Numbered from the stretch's first letter, positions 42,820 through 53,305 are shown. The stretch: 64,000 nt of DNA from Sphingobium sp. B2D3C (GCF_025961835.1 NZ_JAOQOK010000001.1:2604001-2668000), one strand, 5' to 3'. The notes: a model not told the origin generated them from the sequence alone. A program made the numbers and translations.

Positions 42820-44934
42820 ATGTGGAAGGGCTCTGACAGTCTGTCGGGTTTTTGCGTGCTGGCGGCCTTGGTGGCAACGCCGGGGGTGGCGCAGACGGGA
42901 CCGGCAAGCGAACCATCGGCAACGATCGAGGACATTGTCGTCACCGCGCGTCGGACGGCAGAGACGTTGCAGAACGCACCGGTTGCCGTCTCGGTGATCG
43001 GCGGCGGCGCCCTCGAGCGGGCCGGCATCACCGGGTTGACGGACCTGCAGAGCCGGCTGCCCGCTGTGGAATTCCAGACAGCGACGAGCACGCCGATCGT
43101 CACCGTGCGCGGTGTTGGCACGTTCAGCACGCAGGCCGGTGTCGATTCCGCCATAGCCTATACGGTCGATGGCATCTTTCTGGCCCATCCCCAGGCCTAT
43201 CCCCCGGTTCTGGTCGACATCGCGCGCGTGGAGTCTCTGCGTGGACCGCAGGGCACGCTCTACGGCCGCAACTCAAATGGCGGCGCGATCAACTTCCTGA
43301 CCAACGAACCGGTGCTGGGGCAAGTGCAGGCAAATATCGCGCTGACTGCGGGCAATTATGCGACCTTCGGTTCCGAGGCGATGCTGAACGTGCCCATGGG
43401 TGAAAAGGCCGCGATCCGTTTCGCGTTCGGCTCGAACAGGCGCGATGGCTTCTATCCCGATGGGTACAGCAATGCCGCTGATTGGGTCGGGCGCGCGCGT
43501 CTACTGGTCCAGCCCAGCGATCAACTAAAGATCGTCCTCAGTGCCGACCGCTCCAAGCTGAGCAACGATGGCGCGGGTTGGGACTATTGCCCGCCCAACA
43601 CCACCAGCGCTTTGTGCGCCGGCCGCCCTTTCCGCCCCTATACCGGGCTGAGCGGACGCAACCTCGCGGATTTCAATCATAGCGATAGCTGGTCGGTCTA
43701 TAATCAGATTGATCTCACGCTCCCCTGGGCCACGCTCACCTCGCTCACTGGCTACCGCGACAACGACTTCCTCGCCCGGCAGACGCAGGTGCTGGGCACG
43801 TCGTCCTCAGGCTTTATCCAGGGTGTGCGCAGCAAATTGTTCACGCAGGAGCTGCGCCTCGCATCGCCTGCCCAGTCGCCTTTCAAATGGCTCCTCGGCG
43901 GCTTTTACGCACGCGAGACCGGCCCGGCCTCACAGACCTTCAATCAGGACGAGGTCCCCTACTTCTCCAGCGATCCGCATCTGGTGACGACTTCGAAAGC
44001 GGTGTTCGGCGAAGTCACCGTGCCCCTCGCCTCCATGCTGCGGGTCATCGGCGGGCTGCGCTATACCGACGAGGAGAAGTCCGCGACGGGTGTGGTCCGC
44101 ACCATCTCGCCGACCTCCACCACCGAACTGCCGATCCTGCAGAATTTCCGGACCCGCAAATGGACCTGGAAAGCCGGGGCAGAGCTCGATCTGGCCGAGA
44201 CGTCGCTGGTCTACGCAACGGTCAGCACCGGCTTCAAATCGGGCGGCATCAATCAGGTTCCGCAACTGCCTGGCTTCACCGGCTCCTACCGGCCCGAGAC
44301 GATTACTGCCTATCAGTTAGGGTCGAAGAACCGCCTGCTCGGCAACCGCCTCCAGATCAACGGCGAAGTCTTCTATTATGATTACAAGGATTTCCAGGCG
44401 CTGCAGGTGATCCGCGACGCCGCCATTCCCGGCTTCTTCATCCAGACGACCAATTCGCAGAAATCATCGATGTACGGCGGCGAGTTGGAGGCCGAGGTCG
44501 CCGTTTCCTCCGCGGGTCGCCTGTCGCTAGCGGCCACCTGGCTCCATGCCCGCTTTGATACCTATATCATTGGCGCGACCAACCTGTCGGGCAAGCAGAT
44601 CCAGGCCGCGCCCGATTTCACGCTAGGTGGCGCCTACGAGCACCGGTTCGATTTCGACAGCGGCGCCCGCCTGACCTTCGGCATCGACAGCAAATATGTG
44701 ACGGGACATTTCGTGGCCAACAGCAACGCCCCCGGCTCCTATCAGGATGGCTATTTGCGCTCCAATGCGAGCTTGACCTTCGAAACCCCCAATCGCGCGT
44801 GGCAGATCTCGGCGTTCGTCAGGAACATCGAGGACAAGGCGCAGATCGCGGCCTTCCAGCCGTCCGCAAATGGCGACTTGGTGCTGCTCAATCCGCCGCG
44901 CACCTTCGGCGCGACGGTCAAATGGCGCTACTGA
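42820..44934 (+). CDS. TonB-dependent outer-membrane receptor 3
   Basis: This 704-residue receptor has a signal peptide (VLAALVATPGVAQ), a plug (IVVTARRTAETLQNAPVAVS; SLRGPQGTLYGRNSNGGAIN) and a barrel ending GATVKWRY. GAGGAT precedes the ATG. It is shorter than receptors 1 and 2 by 70-150 residues. It is followed within 40 bp by an OYE-family reductase, suggesting uptake of that enzyme's substrate. Confidence 0.92.
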   Translation: MWKGSDSLSGFCVLAALVATPGVAQTGPASEPSATIEDIVVTARRTAETLQNAPVAVSVIGGGALERAGITGLTDLQSRLPAVEFQTATSTPIVTVRGVGTFSTQAGVDSAIAYTVDGIFLAHPQAYPPVLVDIARVESLRGPQGTLYGRNSNGGAINFLTNEPVLGQVQANIALTAGNYATFGSEAMLNVPMGEKAAIRFAFGSNRRDGFYPDGYSNAADWVGRARLLVQPSDQLKIVLSADRSKLSNDGAGWDYCPPNTTSALCAGRPFRPYTGLSGRNLADFNHSDSWSVYNQIDLTLPWATLTSLTGYRDNDFLARQTQVLGTSSSGFIQGVRSKLFTQELRLASPAQSPFKWLLGGFYARETGPASQTFNQDEVPYFSSDPHLVTTSKAVFGEVTVPLASMLRVIGGLRYTDEEKSATGVVRTISPTSTTELPILQNFRTRKWTWKAGAELDLAETSLVYATVSTGFKSGGINQVPQLPGFTGSYRPETITAYQLGSKNRLLGNRLQINGEVFYYDYKDFQALQVIRDAAIPGFFIQTTNSQKSSMYGGELEAEVAVSSAGRLSLAATWLHARFDTYIIGATNLSGKQIQAAPDFTLGGAYEHRFDFDSGARLTFGIDSKYVTGHFVANSNAPGSYQDGYLRSNASLTFETPNRAWQISAFVRNIEDKAQIAAFQPSANGDLVLLNPPRTFGATVKWRY

Positions 44935-44974
44935 TCGTGGCAGGCCAGCTATCATCGATGCGAGGCGCAACCGC

Positions 44975-46132
44975 ATGACGGATCAGTCCTCCCTCCTCTT
45001 CGACCAGTTCACTTTGAAAGGGCGGCAACTCGCCAATCGCTTCGTCCTCCCCGGCATGCAACGCGGATGGAGCGTCGACGGCGCGCCGACCGATACGCTC
45101 ACCGATTACTACGTGCGGCGCGTGAAGGGTGGCGCGGGCCTTATCATCACGGAGTCGGTCGCGGTCGATCACCCCAGCGCGACACGGTCGGCTGTTTTCA
45201 GCCGGTTGGACGAAGGCACGTTCGAGGCCTGGCGCCAGTGCGTTGGGGCAGTGCGCGCGGCAGGCGGGCACATTCTCCTGCAACTCTGGCATGAGGGCGC
45301 CGTGCGCAAGGATGAGGACCTGGGAGACGGGGTGGTCGTCACGCCGACACTCAGCCCATCCGGATTGATGGCGGCGGACCGACCGCGTGGTCGGGCGGCG
45401 ACGCTTGAGGAACTCGAGGAAATCAAACAGGCCTTCGTTCGCTCCGCGCTTCTCGCGCAAAAGGCCGGGGCAGACGGCATAGAACTGCACGGCGCGCACG
45501 GCTATTTTCTCGATCAGTTTCTGTGGGAGCAAACCAACCGCCGCTCGGATCGCTATGGTGGCCAGTCGCTGCCCGAGCGGGCGCGCTATCCTGCCGAAAT
45601 TGCGCGAAGCGTACGTGCAGCCTGCGGGGAAGATTTCATCATCTCCTTTCGCTTTTCCCAGTGGAAGGAGATCGATCTCAAGGCGCGGATCGCCGAGACG
45701 CCAGAGGAGCTGGCGCTATTCGTCTCGCTGCTGCGGGACTCAGGAGTCGATATTCTCCACGTGTCGACGCGACGTTTCTGGGAGGCTGCCTGGCCGGAGA
45801 GCGACAAGACGCTGGCCGCTTGGGTCAGGCAACTGAGCGGACTCCCGGTCATCGCCGTGGGCAGCGTCGGACTGAGCACGGACATCATGGAAACGGCTCA
45901 GGGCCTGGAATCGCACTCCGATGTACAGGCGAGCATCGCTATTCTCGACCAGGGTCTGCAGCGGAGCGACTTCGACCTTGTCGCTGTCGGGCGCGGGCAG
46001 ATTAGCGACCCCGAATGGGTCAACAAGGTGCGGGAGCAGCGTTATGGTGACATCATCGCCTTTTCCCGCAAAGCGCTTGGTAAGCTCGATGGGGAAACGG
46101 ACCATATGGAGGGTGTGCCCCCAAAGGCCTGA
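44975..46132 (+). CDS. NADH:flavin oxidoreductase, Old Yellow Enzyme family
   Basis: This 385-residue FMN barrel protein has the N-terminal LANRFVLPGMQRGW, the catalytic region GIELHGAHGYFLDQF and TNRRSDRYGG signature, and the C-terminal phosphate-binding AVGRGQISDPEW. There is no C-terminal iron-sulfur/FAD extension, so it is the short OYE type that reduces activated C=C bonds. It sits between TonB receptor 3 and an MFS carrier, all forward. Confidence 0.88.
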   Translation: MTDQSSLLFDQFTLKGRQLANRFVLPGMQRGWSVDGAPTDTLTDYYVRRVKGGAGLIITESVAVDHPSATRSAVFSRLDEGTFEAWRQCVGAVRAAGGHILLQLWHEGAVRKDEDLGDGVVVTPTLSPSGLMAADRPRGRAATLEELEEIKQAFVRSALLAQKAGADGIELHGAHGYFLDQFLWEQTNRRSDRYGGQSLPERARYPAEIARSVRAACGEDFIISFRFSQWKEIDLKARIAETPEELALFVSLLRDSGVDILHVSTRRFWEAAWPESDKTLAAWVRQLSGLPVIAVGSVGLSTDIMETAQGLESHSDVQASIAILDQGLQRSDFDLVAVGRGQISDPEWVNKVREQRYGDIIAFSRKALGKLDGETDHMEGVPPKA

Positions 46133-46180
46133 GCGACACATCGGTATGGCAGATATCAGGATAAGAGTTGGGACGAGGCA

Positions 46181-47626
46181 ATGAGCTCTGGCAGGCCAGC
46201 CGAATCAGCGGCGGATGAGGCGGTCGATCTGAACGGGCCGACCAGCCGCCCGGATGCCACGCGTGCATCATGGATCGCGCTCTCCATCCTGCTGCTCGTC
46301 TATCTGCTCAACAATCTCGATCGGTTCATCCTCTCGATCCTCGCCCAGCCGATCAAGGAAGAGTTGCGCCTCGCGGACTGGCAGCTTGGCCTGCTCACCG
46401 GCTTCGCCTTCAGTCTCCTGTATGTCGTCGTCGGATTTCCGATGGCGCGCCTGTCCGACCGGGGAAACCGGACGTTGATCCTGTCCCTCTGCGTGGCCTT
46501 CTGGTCGATCATGACCGCGCTGTGCGGGCTCGCGACAAGTTTCGTGCAGCTTTGCCTGTTCAGAGCCGGTGTCGGTGTCGGTGAAGCGGCTTGCCTGCCC
46601 GCTTCACACTCGTTGATCAGTGATCTCTTTCCGCCGGAGGCGCGAACGCGCGCGATGTCGATCTTCGGGCTGGGCCTGCCGCTGGGCGGGTTTGCCGGCG
46701 TCGTGATCGGTGGCTTCGTCATGGACCATTGGGGATGGCGCAGCGCGATGCTGGTCGTGGGTCTGCCCGGCCTGCTGGTAGCCCTGCTGACCTGGATGGT
46801 TATCAAGGAGCCCGAGCGGGGCCGTTTCGAGCGGGCATCCGCGCGGACGTTGCCCAGCGCCGGGTCCCTGATCGAAGTTGCGATGACGTTATGGAAATCG
46901 CCCATTGCCCGGAATGTGATCATTGCTCTGACGGCTGCGGGCCTGGTGGGCGCGCCCAATGTCACCTTCATGGGCCCCTACATGATCCGCCGCTTCGACC
47001 TGGGCTACACGGAACTGGGCGTGATCATCGCGCTGACCTTCATGCTCGGATCGGCCATATCGACGCTGGGAGGCGGGCTCATCGTCCATTGGGCATCCCG
47101 CTTTGACGACCGCTGGATCATGTGGGTGCCTGCCATCGGCGTTGCGCTCAGCGCGCCATTATATGTCGCGGCTTATGCGCAAAGCAGCTGGCAGGGCCTC
47201 GCGGCGATCCTGTTTCTCGCATCCGTCGTCAACTCGACCTATCTCGCGCCTTCCTACGCCATGCTGCACAGCACGGTCGGGCCAAACGGACGTGCGACCG
47301 CATCGGTCATCGCGAGCTTCTGCCTCAGTCTGATCGCGATGGGTTTTGGTCCGCTGCTTGCCGGCATGGGGATCGATCTGCTGGCAGCTCATCTCTTCAG
47401 CGCCCTTGAGCAAGGTAGTTTTTCGAGCGCGTGCCCCGGCGGCGCGGCCGCCACCGGGAGCGCCCCGGAACTGGCCAGCGCATGCCGCTCCGCGACATCC
47501 CAGGCCACGCAATGGGTGATCATGGGATGCCTCGCAGCGATGGTATGGCCCGCCTGGCATTTCTTCCTTGCGGCGCGTCACATGACCATTCGGACCACCT
47601 CAAATGCACATCATTCGCGCGTCTGA
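46181..47626 (+). CDS. Spinster-type MFS transporter 3
   Basis: This 481-residue, 12-helix carrier has LLNNLDRFILSILAQPIKEE in helix 1, FPMARLSDRGNRTL in the loop and GVGEAACLPASHSL in helix 4. It is closest in pattern to the Spinster carriers at 16321 and 36029. Its 3' end overlaps the convergent czcA 3' end by 16 bp, so no terminator separates the two genes. Confidence 0.87.
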   Translation: MSSGRPAESAADEAVDLNGPTSRPDATRASWIALSILLLVYLLNNLDRFILSILAQPIKEELRLADWQLGLLTGFAFSLLYVVVGFPMARLSDRGNRTLILSLCVAFWSIMTALCGLATSFVQLCLFRAGVGVGEAACLPASHSLISDLFPPEARTRAMSIFGLGLPLGGFAGVVIGGFVMDHWGWRSAMLVVGLPGLLVALLTWMVIKEPERGRFERASARTLPSAGSLIEVAMTLWKSPIARNVIIALTAAGLVGAPNVTFMGPYMIRRFDLGYTELGVIIALTFMLGSAISTLGGGLIVHWASRFDDRWIMWVPAIGVALSAPLYVAAYAQSSWQGLAAILFLASVVNSTYLAPSYAMLHSTVGPNGRATASVIASFCLSLIAMGFGPLLAGMGIDLLAAHLFSALEQGSFSSACPGGAAATGSAPELASACRSATSQATQWVIMGCLAAMVWPAWHFFLAARHMTIRTTSNAHHSRV

Positions 47627-50600
47627 CTAACCGGCTTTGACAAGAGCGGGTGACGCTTGTCCGAGGTCATCGGATGACCGCGCCGCCGGACAGCGCGTTG
47701 TCCAAAGCGGGCATAGAGTGTCGGAAGAACGAACAGCGTCAGCAGCGTTGCGGATATCAGGCCGCCGATCACCACGGTCGCCAGCGGCTTCTGGACCTCG
47801 GCTCCGGAGCCGCTGGCAAACGCCATGGGCACAAAACCCAGGCTTGCGACCAGCGCAGTCATGGCGACCGGCCGCAGGCGTTGGATCGCGCCTGTTCGTG
47901 CTGCCTCGGCGCGGCTCATGCCCTTGCCGATCAGATCCTGAATGGAGCTGACCATGACCAGCCCGTTCAACACCGCGATTCCCGACAGCGCGATGAACCC
48001 CACCGCCGCCGAGATCGAGAAGTCCATCCCGCGCAGGAAGAGCAGCAACACGCCGCCGACGAGCGCGAAGGGCACGCCGGTGAAAACGATCGCCGCGTCC
48101 CGAACATTGCCGAGCGCACCGTAGAGCAGCAACAGGATGATGACGAAGCAGCCCGGCACGACAAGTTTCAGCCGCTCGCTTGCCGAAGCGAGATTCTCGA
48201 ACTGCCCGCCCCACTCGAGATAACTGCCCGCAGGCAAGCGCACCTCGTTCGCAATCGCTGCCTGAGCGTCTGCAACGACACTGCCCACATCGCGGCCCCG
48301 GACGTTGGCCTGGACAACGACGCGGCGTTTGCCGTTCTCGCGGCTGATCTGGTTTGGCCCGTCGACCACCGCAATCGTCGCCACGCTCGACAGGGGGACA
48401 TAGGCGCCCCCAGCGACCGGCACCTGAATCTGGGCCAGTGCGCCAAGGTCGGCACGTTGGGCCTCGGAAAGGCGGATGACCACCGGGAAGCGTCGATCAC
48501 CCTCGAAGATCATGCCTGACGTGCGGCCGCCGATCGTGGCGGTGATGGTGTCCTGCACGTCCTGCGCCGTCACGCCGAGCCGCGCCATCGCATCGCGATT
48601 GACGCGGATGTCGAGCATCGGCAGGCCGGTGGTCTGCTCGACCTTTACGTCGGTCGCGCCTTCCGTCCTTCGCAGAACCGAAGCGATTTGCTCGGCTACC
48701 CGGTTCATCGATGCGAAATCGTCACCGAAAACCTTGACCGCGACATCGCCGCGGACGCCGGCAATCAGCTCATTGAAGCGCATCTGGATCGGCTGAGTGA
48801 TCTCATAGGCGTTTCCGGGAATCTTCCCCAACTCGCCTTCTAGACGCTCGACCAGCGCCGCCTTGGTCAGGTGGGGATCGGGCCACTCGTCTCGTGGCTT
48901 GAGGATCACGAACATGTCCGTTGCATTGGGCGGCATCGGGTCGGATGCCAGTTCCGCCGTGCCTGTCTTGGAGAAGACGAACTTCACCTCCTTTTGACGC
49001 GACATCATCTGCTCGAGCGGCACCTGCATCGCCTGGCTTTGCTGGACCGATGTCGCCGGGATCCGCAGGGCCTGGATCAGGATGTCGCCTTCATCGAGCT
49101 GCGGCAGGAACACCTGCCCCAGCGAGAGGAATGCCGCCGCCGCGATCGCAAGGCTTCCAAGCGCCGCTCCGATGGTGAACGAAGGCATCTTCATCGCCCG
49201 ATCGAGGCCCGGTTCGTACCGCGCCTTCAACCAGGAGATGATCCGGCCATCCTTTTCCTCAACCTTCTTCGAAAGCCAGATCGCGATCATCGCCGGCACG
49301 AAGGTCAACGACAGGATGAAGGCGAAGGCGAGCGCGATGATGACCGTGAGCGCCATCGGCACGAAGGTCTTGCCTTCCACCCCGGTGAGCGTGAGCAGCG
49401 GCACATAGACCAGAATGATGATCGCCTGGCCGTACACAGAGGGACGGATCATTTCGCGCGCCGCGCTCCCGACATTGCCGAGCCGTTCCTGCACTGTGAG
49501 CAGGCGGCCCTCATGATGCTGCTGTTCGGCGATACGCCTGAGCGCATTCTCAACGATGATGACGGCGCCATCAACGATAAGGCCAAAGTCGAGCGCGCCA
49601 AGGCTCATCAGATTGGCTGAGACGCCGACGCGCAGCATTCCGAAACCGGTCAGCACCATCGTGATCGGGATGACCAGCGCAGCGATCAGGGCCGCCCGGA
49701 AGTTGCCGAGCAGCAGGAACAGGACGACGATGACCAGAAGCGCGCCTTCGCTGAGATTCTTTGCGACCGTCTTGATCGTCGAGTTCACCAGTACCGTCCG
49801 ATCCAGCACCGGCTGAATGACGACGTCGGGGGGCAGGGATGCGTTGATCTCCTGCAGCCTGTCGGCAACCGCGGTCGCCACGGTGCGACTGTTTTCACCG
49901 ATCCGCATGATCGCCGTGCCAACCACCACTTCGGTGCCGTTCTCCGAGGCTGATCCCATCCGAACCGCCTGTCCGGTCTGCACCGTGGCGACCTGATCAA
50001 GCGTGATCGGCACGCCTTCGCGGGTGGCGATGACTGTCCGCGCCAGTTCCGCTTCGTTGCGGATCAGCGCGTCCGATATGACCGCGAGACCTTCGCCACC
50101 GCGATTGACGAACCCGCCCCCGACGCTGGAGTTGTTGCGCTCAAGAGCAGTGCCGAGGTCGGTCAGGGTCAGACCTATCGATGCCAGTTTCTGAACATCG
50201 GGCACGACGAGATATTGTTTGGCGTAGCCCCCGATCGAATCGATCCCGGCGACGCCGGGCACATTCTTGAGGAGCGGCGTGACGATCCAGTCCTGCGTGG
50301 TGCGCAGATAGGTGGCCTTATCGGACTCGCTGGTCAGCCGTTGCCCTTCGGGCGTAATGTAGCTGCCGTCCGGCTGCTGCCCAGGCTCGCCGGGCCGATG
50401 CTTGTCGTCGGCCCGATGGTCGAGCCGAACGGTCCACATATAGACCTCGCCAAGCCCCGTCGCGATCGGCCCCATTTCAGGGCTGACACTGCCGGGCAGG
50501 CTCTCTTTCACGCTTTCAAGGCGTTCGCCGACCTGCTGACGCGCGAAATAGATGTCGGTCGCGTCGGTGAACACGGCCGTGACCTGAGCAAAGCCATTGC

Positions 50601-50859
50601 GGCTCAGCGAACGGGTGTACTCAAGACCGGGAATACCGGCGAGCGCGGTTTCGATCGGAAACGACACCTGCTTCTCGACCAGTTCAGGCGAGAGCGCGGG
50701 CGCACGAACGTTGATCTGCACCTGATTGTTGGTGATGTCCGGCACGGCGTCGATCGGCAGGCGGGACAAGGAATAGGCGCCGATGACGGCGGCAACGGCG
50801 GTGAGAGCGAGGACAAGCCAGCGCTGCTCCACCGCCCATGTGACGATGCGGGCGATCAT
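47611..50859 (-). CDS. czcA: Heavy-metal RND efflux pump CzcA
   Basis: This 1082-residue inner-membrane RND pump carries in helix 4 the motif DFGLIVDGAVIIVEN (residues 424-438). The D-F-G...D-G-A...E pattern marks the divalent-cation (Co/Zn/Cd/Ni) HME subgroup and not the Cu/Ag pumps. The protein has the usual two periplasmic loops with a charged insert near residues 145-190. It is the last gene of the operon, 3 bp after czcB, and would export metal with CzcB and CzcC. Confidence 0.94.
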   Translation of the reverse strand: MIARIVTWAVEQRWLVLALTAVAAVIGAYSLSRLPIDAVPDITNNQVQINVRAPALSPELVEKQVSFPIETALAGIPGLEYTRSLSRNGFAQVTAVFTDATDIYFARQQVGERLESVKESLPGSVSPEMGPIATGLGEVYMWTVRLDHRADDKHRPGEPGQQPDGSYITPEGQRLTSESDKATYLRTTQDWIVTPLLKNVPGVAGIDSIGGYAKQYLVVPDVQKLASIGLTLTDLGTALERNNSSVGGGFVNRGGEGLAVISDALIRNEAELARTVIATREGVPITLDQVATVQTGQAVRMGSASENGTEVVVGTAIMRIGENSRTVATAVADRLQEINASLPPDVVIQPVLDRTVLVNSTIKTVAKNLSEGALLVIVVLFLLLGNFRAALIAALVIPITMVLTGFGMLRVGVSANLMSLGALDFGLIVDGAVIIVENALRRIAEQQHHEGRLLTVQERLGNVGSAAREMIRPSVYGQAIIILVYVPLLTLTGVEGKTFVPMALTVIIALAFAFILSLTFVPAMIAIWLSKKVEEKDGRIISWLKARYEPGLDRAMKMPSFTIGAALGSLAIAAAAFLSLGQVFLPQLDEGDILIQALRIPATSVQQSQAMQVPLEQMMSRQKEVKFVFSKTGTAELASDPMPPNATDMFVILKPRDEWPDPHLTKAALVERLEGELGKIPGNAYEITQPIQMRFNELIAGVRGDVAVKVFGDDFASMNRVAEQIASVLRRTEGATDVKVEQTTGLPMLDIRVNRDAMARLGVTAQDVQDTITATIGGRTSGMIFEGDRRFPVVIRLSEAQRADLGALAQIQVPVAGGAYVPLSSVATIAVVDGPNQISRENGKRRVVVQANVRGRDVGSVVADAQAAIANEVRLPAGSYLEWGGQFENLASASERLKLVVPGCFVIILLLLYGALGNVRDAAIVFTGVPFALVGGVLLLFLRGMDFSISAAVGFIALSGIAVLNGLVMVSSIQDLIGKGMSRAEAARTGAIQRLRPVAMTALVASLGFVPMAFASGSGAEVQKPLATVVIGGLISATLLTLFVLPTLYARFGQRAVRRRGHPMTSDKRHPLLSKPVSQTRE

Positions 50860-50862
50860 GGT

Positions 50863-52005
50863 TCAGTCCTCGTGGCTTGCTTCGCTCTTGCCGAGTTCGG
50901 CCTTGAGCGTGAAACTTCCGGTGGTGGCGATCCGCTCACGGCCTGAAAGCCCAGAGCGGACGAGCACGGTGTCGCCGGCGGGATCGCCAAGCTGCACCGG
51001 CGTGACCCTGAAGCCTGTCGCCGTCCGAACGAACACAACCGTTTTCCCCTCGACCGTTTGCACGGCCGTCAAGAGCACGCGCACAGAGGCGGGACCGTCG
51101 CCGCCGCCAGCCAGTTGCACCGACGCGGTAACCGCCTCGCCAACGCGCCAGACGCCGCTGCCATTGTCGAGCGATGCGATCGCCGGCACCAGTTTTGTCT
51201 GTGGATCGAGCGCTGGCGATACGAAGCTGATCTGCCCGATTGCCGACCGTCCTGCTGCGGTGACCGTCACGGGCGCACCGGGACGGACGCGGCCCGCATC
51301 CTCGGGCTTGAGGCTGAGCGAGAGCGAGACCTTCGACAGATTGGCGACCCGGAACAGCTCGGCGTCAGCCGCAACTGTTTGACCGAGCACCACCGGTCGC
51401 GCGATCACCTGGCCCGAGAGGGGGGCAACGATGCCGAGGCGATTGAGCCCGCTCCCACCGCCACCAGTTGCCGAAACCTGGCTTTGCGCCTGAGTGAGTG
51501 CGATCCGCGCTTCGGTTGCCGCGGTTCGCGCCGCGATCAGGTCCTGCTCAGGTGAAACGCGCTGAGAGAACAGCCGTTGCTCGCGCGCGAGATTGGAATT
51601 GGCGAGGGCGAGCCGTGCCCGGGCCGCCTCGACCGCCCCCTTGAGCTGCGCCGCCTCGCGGCTCTCGATCACCGCAAGCGTCTGCCCGCGGGAAACGCTT
51701 TCGCCGAGATTGCGGTTAAGCGCGACGACACGACCGGCGATCGCCGCTGAGACGACCTGTGTCGCCTGCGGATCGCCATCGATCGTCGCGGGCAGTTCGA
51801 TCGTGCCGGCGCCGCCGATCAGCGGAACGGCAACCTGCACGCCTGCCGCCGCGATCTGTTCGACCGAGAGCGTGATGACGCCTTCATCCGCATGACCGGT
51901 TTCCTTGGGTTGCTCGGGCGCGGACTCGTTCGTCGAAGCGCCGTCACCGCAGGCAGCCAATATGAGCGCGAGCGACAATGCGCCCGCAAGCTGGATTTTC
52001 TTCAT
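50863..52005 (-). CDS. czcB: RND efflux periplasmic adaptor CzcB
   Basis: This 380-residue membrane-fusion protein has a lipoprotein signal with lipobox LAAC, then a His-containing stretch (KETGHADEG), a barrel-sandwich/hairpin region (VVALNRNLGESVSRGQTLAVIESREAAQLK cut by a long coiled coil) and IVAPLSGQVIARPVV. It links pump and outer-membrane channel. The start overlaps the czcC stop as ATGA, so it is coupled to czcC. Confidence 0.92.
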   Translation of the reverse strand: MKKIQLAGALSLALILAACGDGASTNESAPEQPKETGHADEGVITLSVEQIAAAGVQVAVPLIGGAGTIELPATIDGDPQATQVVSAAIAGRVVALNRNLGESVSRGQTLAVIESREAAQLKGAVEAARARLALANSNLAREQRLFSQRVSPEQDLIAARTAATEARIALTQAQSQVSATGGGGSGLNRLGIVAPLSGQVIARPVVLGQTVAADAELFRVANLSKVSLSLSLKPEDAGRVRPGAPVTVTAAGRSAIGQISFVSPALDPQTKLVPAIASLDNGSGVWRVGEAVTASVQLAGGGDGPASVRVLLTAVQTVEGKTVVFVRTATGFRVTPVQLGDPAGDTVLVRSGLSGRERIATTGSFTLKAELGKSEASHED

Positions 52006-53276
52006 GACTGGTTTCCCCCTTGAGGCGCGGGAGCGGTCAGCCGCTCCAGCCGCGCACGGGCATTGTGATAATTGGCGAGGGCATCGATCGCAGCGACGCG
52101 GGTGTCCGCGAGCGTGCGCTCGGCGTCGAGCAAGTCGAGCTGGCTGAACTTGCCCTCGCGATAGCCGATCCGTGCGATACGGGCCGCCTCCTGCGCGGCC
52201 GCAAGCGCCGGGCCGGCGGCCGCGCGTGCGGTCGTTTCGGCATTGGCTGCTTCAGCTTGCGCTTCGGCAATCGCCTGATCGACATCGAGTGCCGTCATGC
52301 GCCGCCGCGCCTCAGCCCTTGTGCGCTCGGCACTAGCCTGCGCCACCGCCGCCCGGCCGTTGTTGAACAGCGGGATTGCAATCGAGATGGCGAAAGCCGC
52401 GGCGGTGTCGTTGGTCGCTTCCAGACGCCGGAGCGCCGGCCCGATATTAAGATCGGGCACACGATTGGCGCGCGCCAGACGGATGCCGGCATCGGCGACG
52501 GCAAGATCGGCGTCGGCTGCCGCAAGCGTGAGCGTGCCGGAAGCGGACGGCGCGATCATCGGGCCATAGGATACTGTCGGAATTTGGTCCAACAGCCCGA
52601 TATCCAGTGCACCATCAATCGAACGGCCAAGGCGTCGTGCGAGGTTTAGCCGCGCGACGTCCGCAAGCCGGGCGGCGCGTTCCAGGCTCGCCGCCGCGTT
52701 GATCCTGGCGAGATCCGCACGCTGTTCTTCAAGCGGTGAAGCACGGCCGGCTTGCACCCGCACCTTTGCCGCCTGCAGGGCATCGTTCGCGATCCTGAGC
52801 TGGTCATGGGCGGTTGCGAGCCGTCTTTCCGCCGCGATTGCCTCGACATAGAGCGACGTAACCTGAAGGCGGACATCGGCCGCGACGACCGCTGCTTCCA
52901 GTTCCGCACGCGAAAGTTGCGCTGTGGCGACAGCCATACGCGCACTGCGCTTGCCGCCGAGTTCGATGGGCAATGTCACGCCCATCGTCGTCTCCGCGCT
53001 CCGGAGCCCCCTATATAGTCCGGTGCCGACGAGATTCTCGACCTGCGCCTGTGCCACCGGGTTGGGACGCAGGCCCGCAACCATGCGGTTGGCGCGCGCG
53101 GCTTCGATAGCGGCTTTGGCAGCGTCGGTTGACGGTGCAGCGCCGCCCGCTGCGGCGATGGCCTGTTCAAGCGTGAGGATCGACCCCGCAGCATCGGCCG
53201 ATACGCGCCCCTGTTGCGCCTGCGCCGCCGAGGCACAGGACGCTGCGGCGAGCATCGCCGCGAGCAATTTCTTCAT
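52002..53276 (-). CDS. czcC: TolC-family outer-membrane channel CzcC
   Basis: This 424-residue protein has a signal peptide ending AAQAQQ and the long Ala-rich helices of TolC-type channels in duplicate halves (LRPNPVAQAQVENL in the first, RVPDLNIGPALRRLEAT in the second). AGGAAG precedes the start. It forms the outer-membrane exit of the tripartite pump. Confidence 0.92.
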   Translation of the reverse strand: MKKLLAAMLAAASCASAAQAQQGRVSADAAGSILTLEQAIAAAGGAAPSTDAAKAAIEAARANRMVAGLRPNPVAQAQVENLVGTGLYRGLRSAETTMGVTLPIELGGKRSARMAVATAQLSRAELEAAVVAADVRLQVTSLYVEAIAAERRLATAHDQLRIANDALQAAKVRVQAGRASPLEEQRADLARINAAASLERAARLADVARLNLARRLGRSIDGALDIGLLDQIPTVSYGPMIAPSASGTLTLAAADADLAVADAGIRLARANRVPDLNIGPALRRLEATNDTAAAFAISIAIPLFNNGRAAVAQASAERTRAEARRRMTALDVDQAIAEAQAEAANAETTARAAAGPALAAAQEAARIARIGYREGKFSQLDLLDAERTLADTRVAAIDALANYHNARARLERLTAPAPQGGNQS

Positions 53277-53305
53277 GAGTGATTCTTCCTGACAGCTGAT
53301 CGTCA

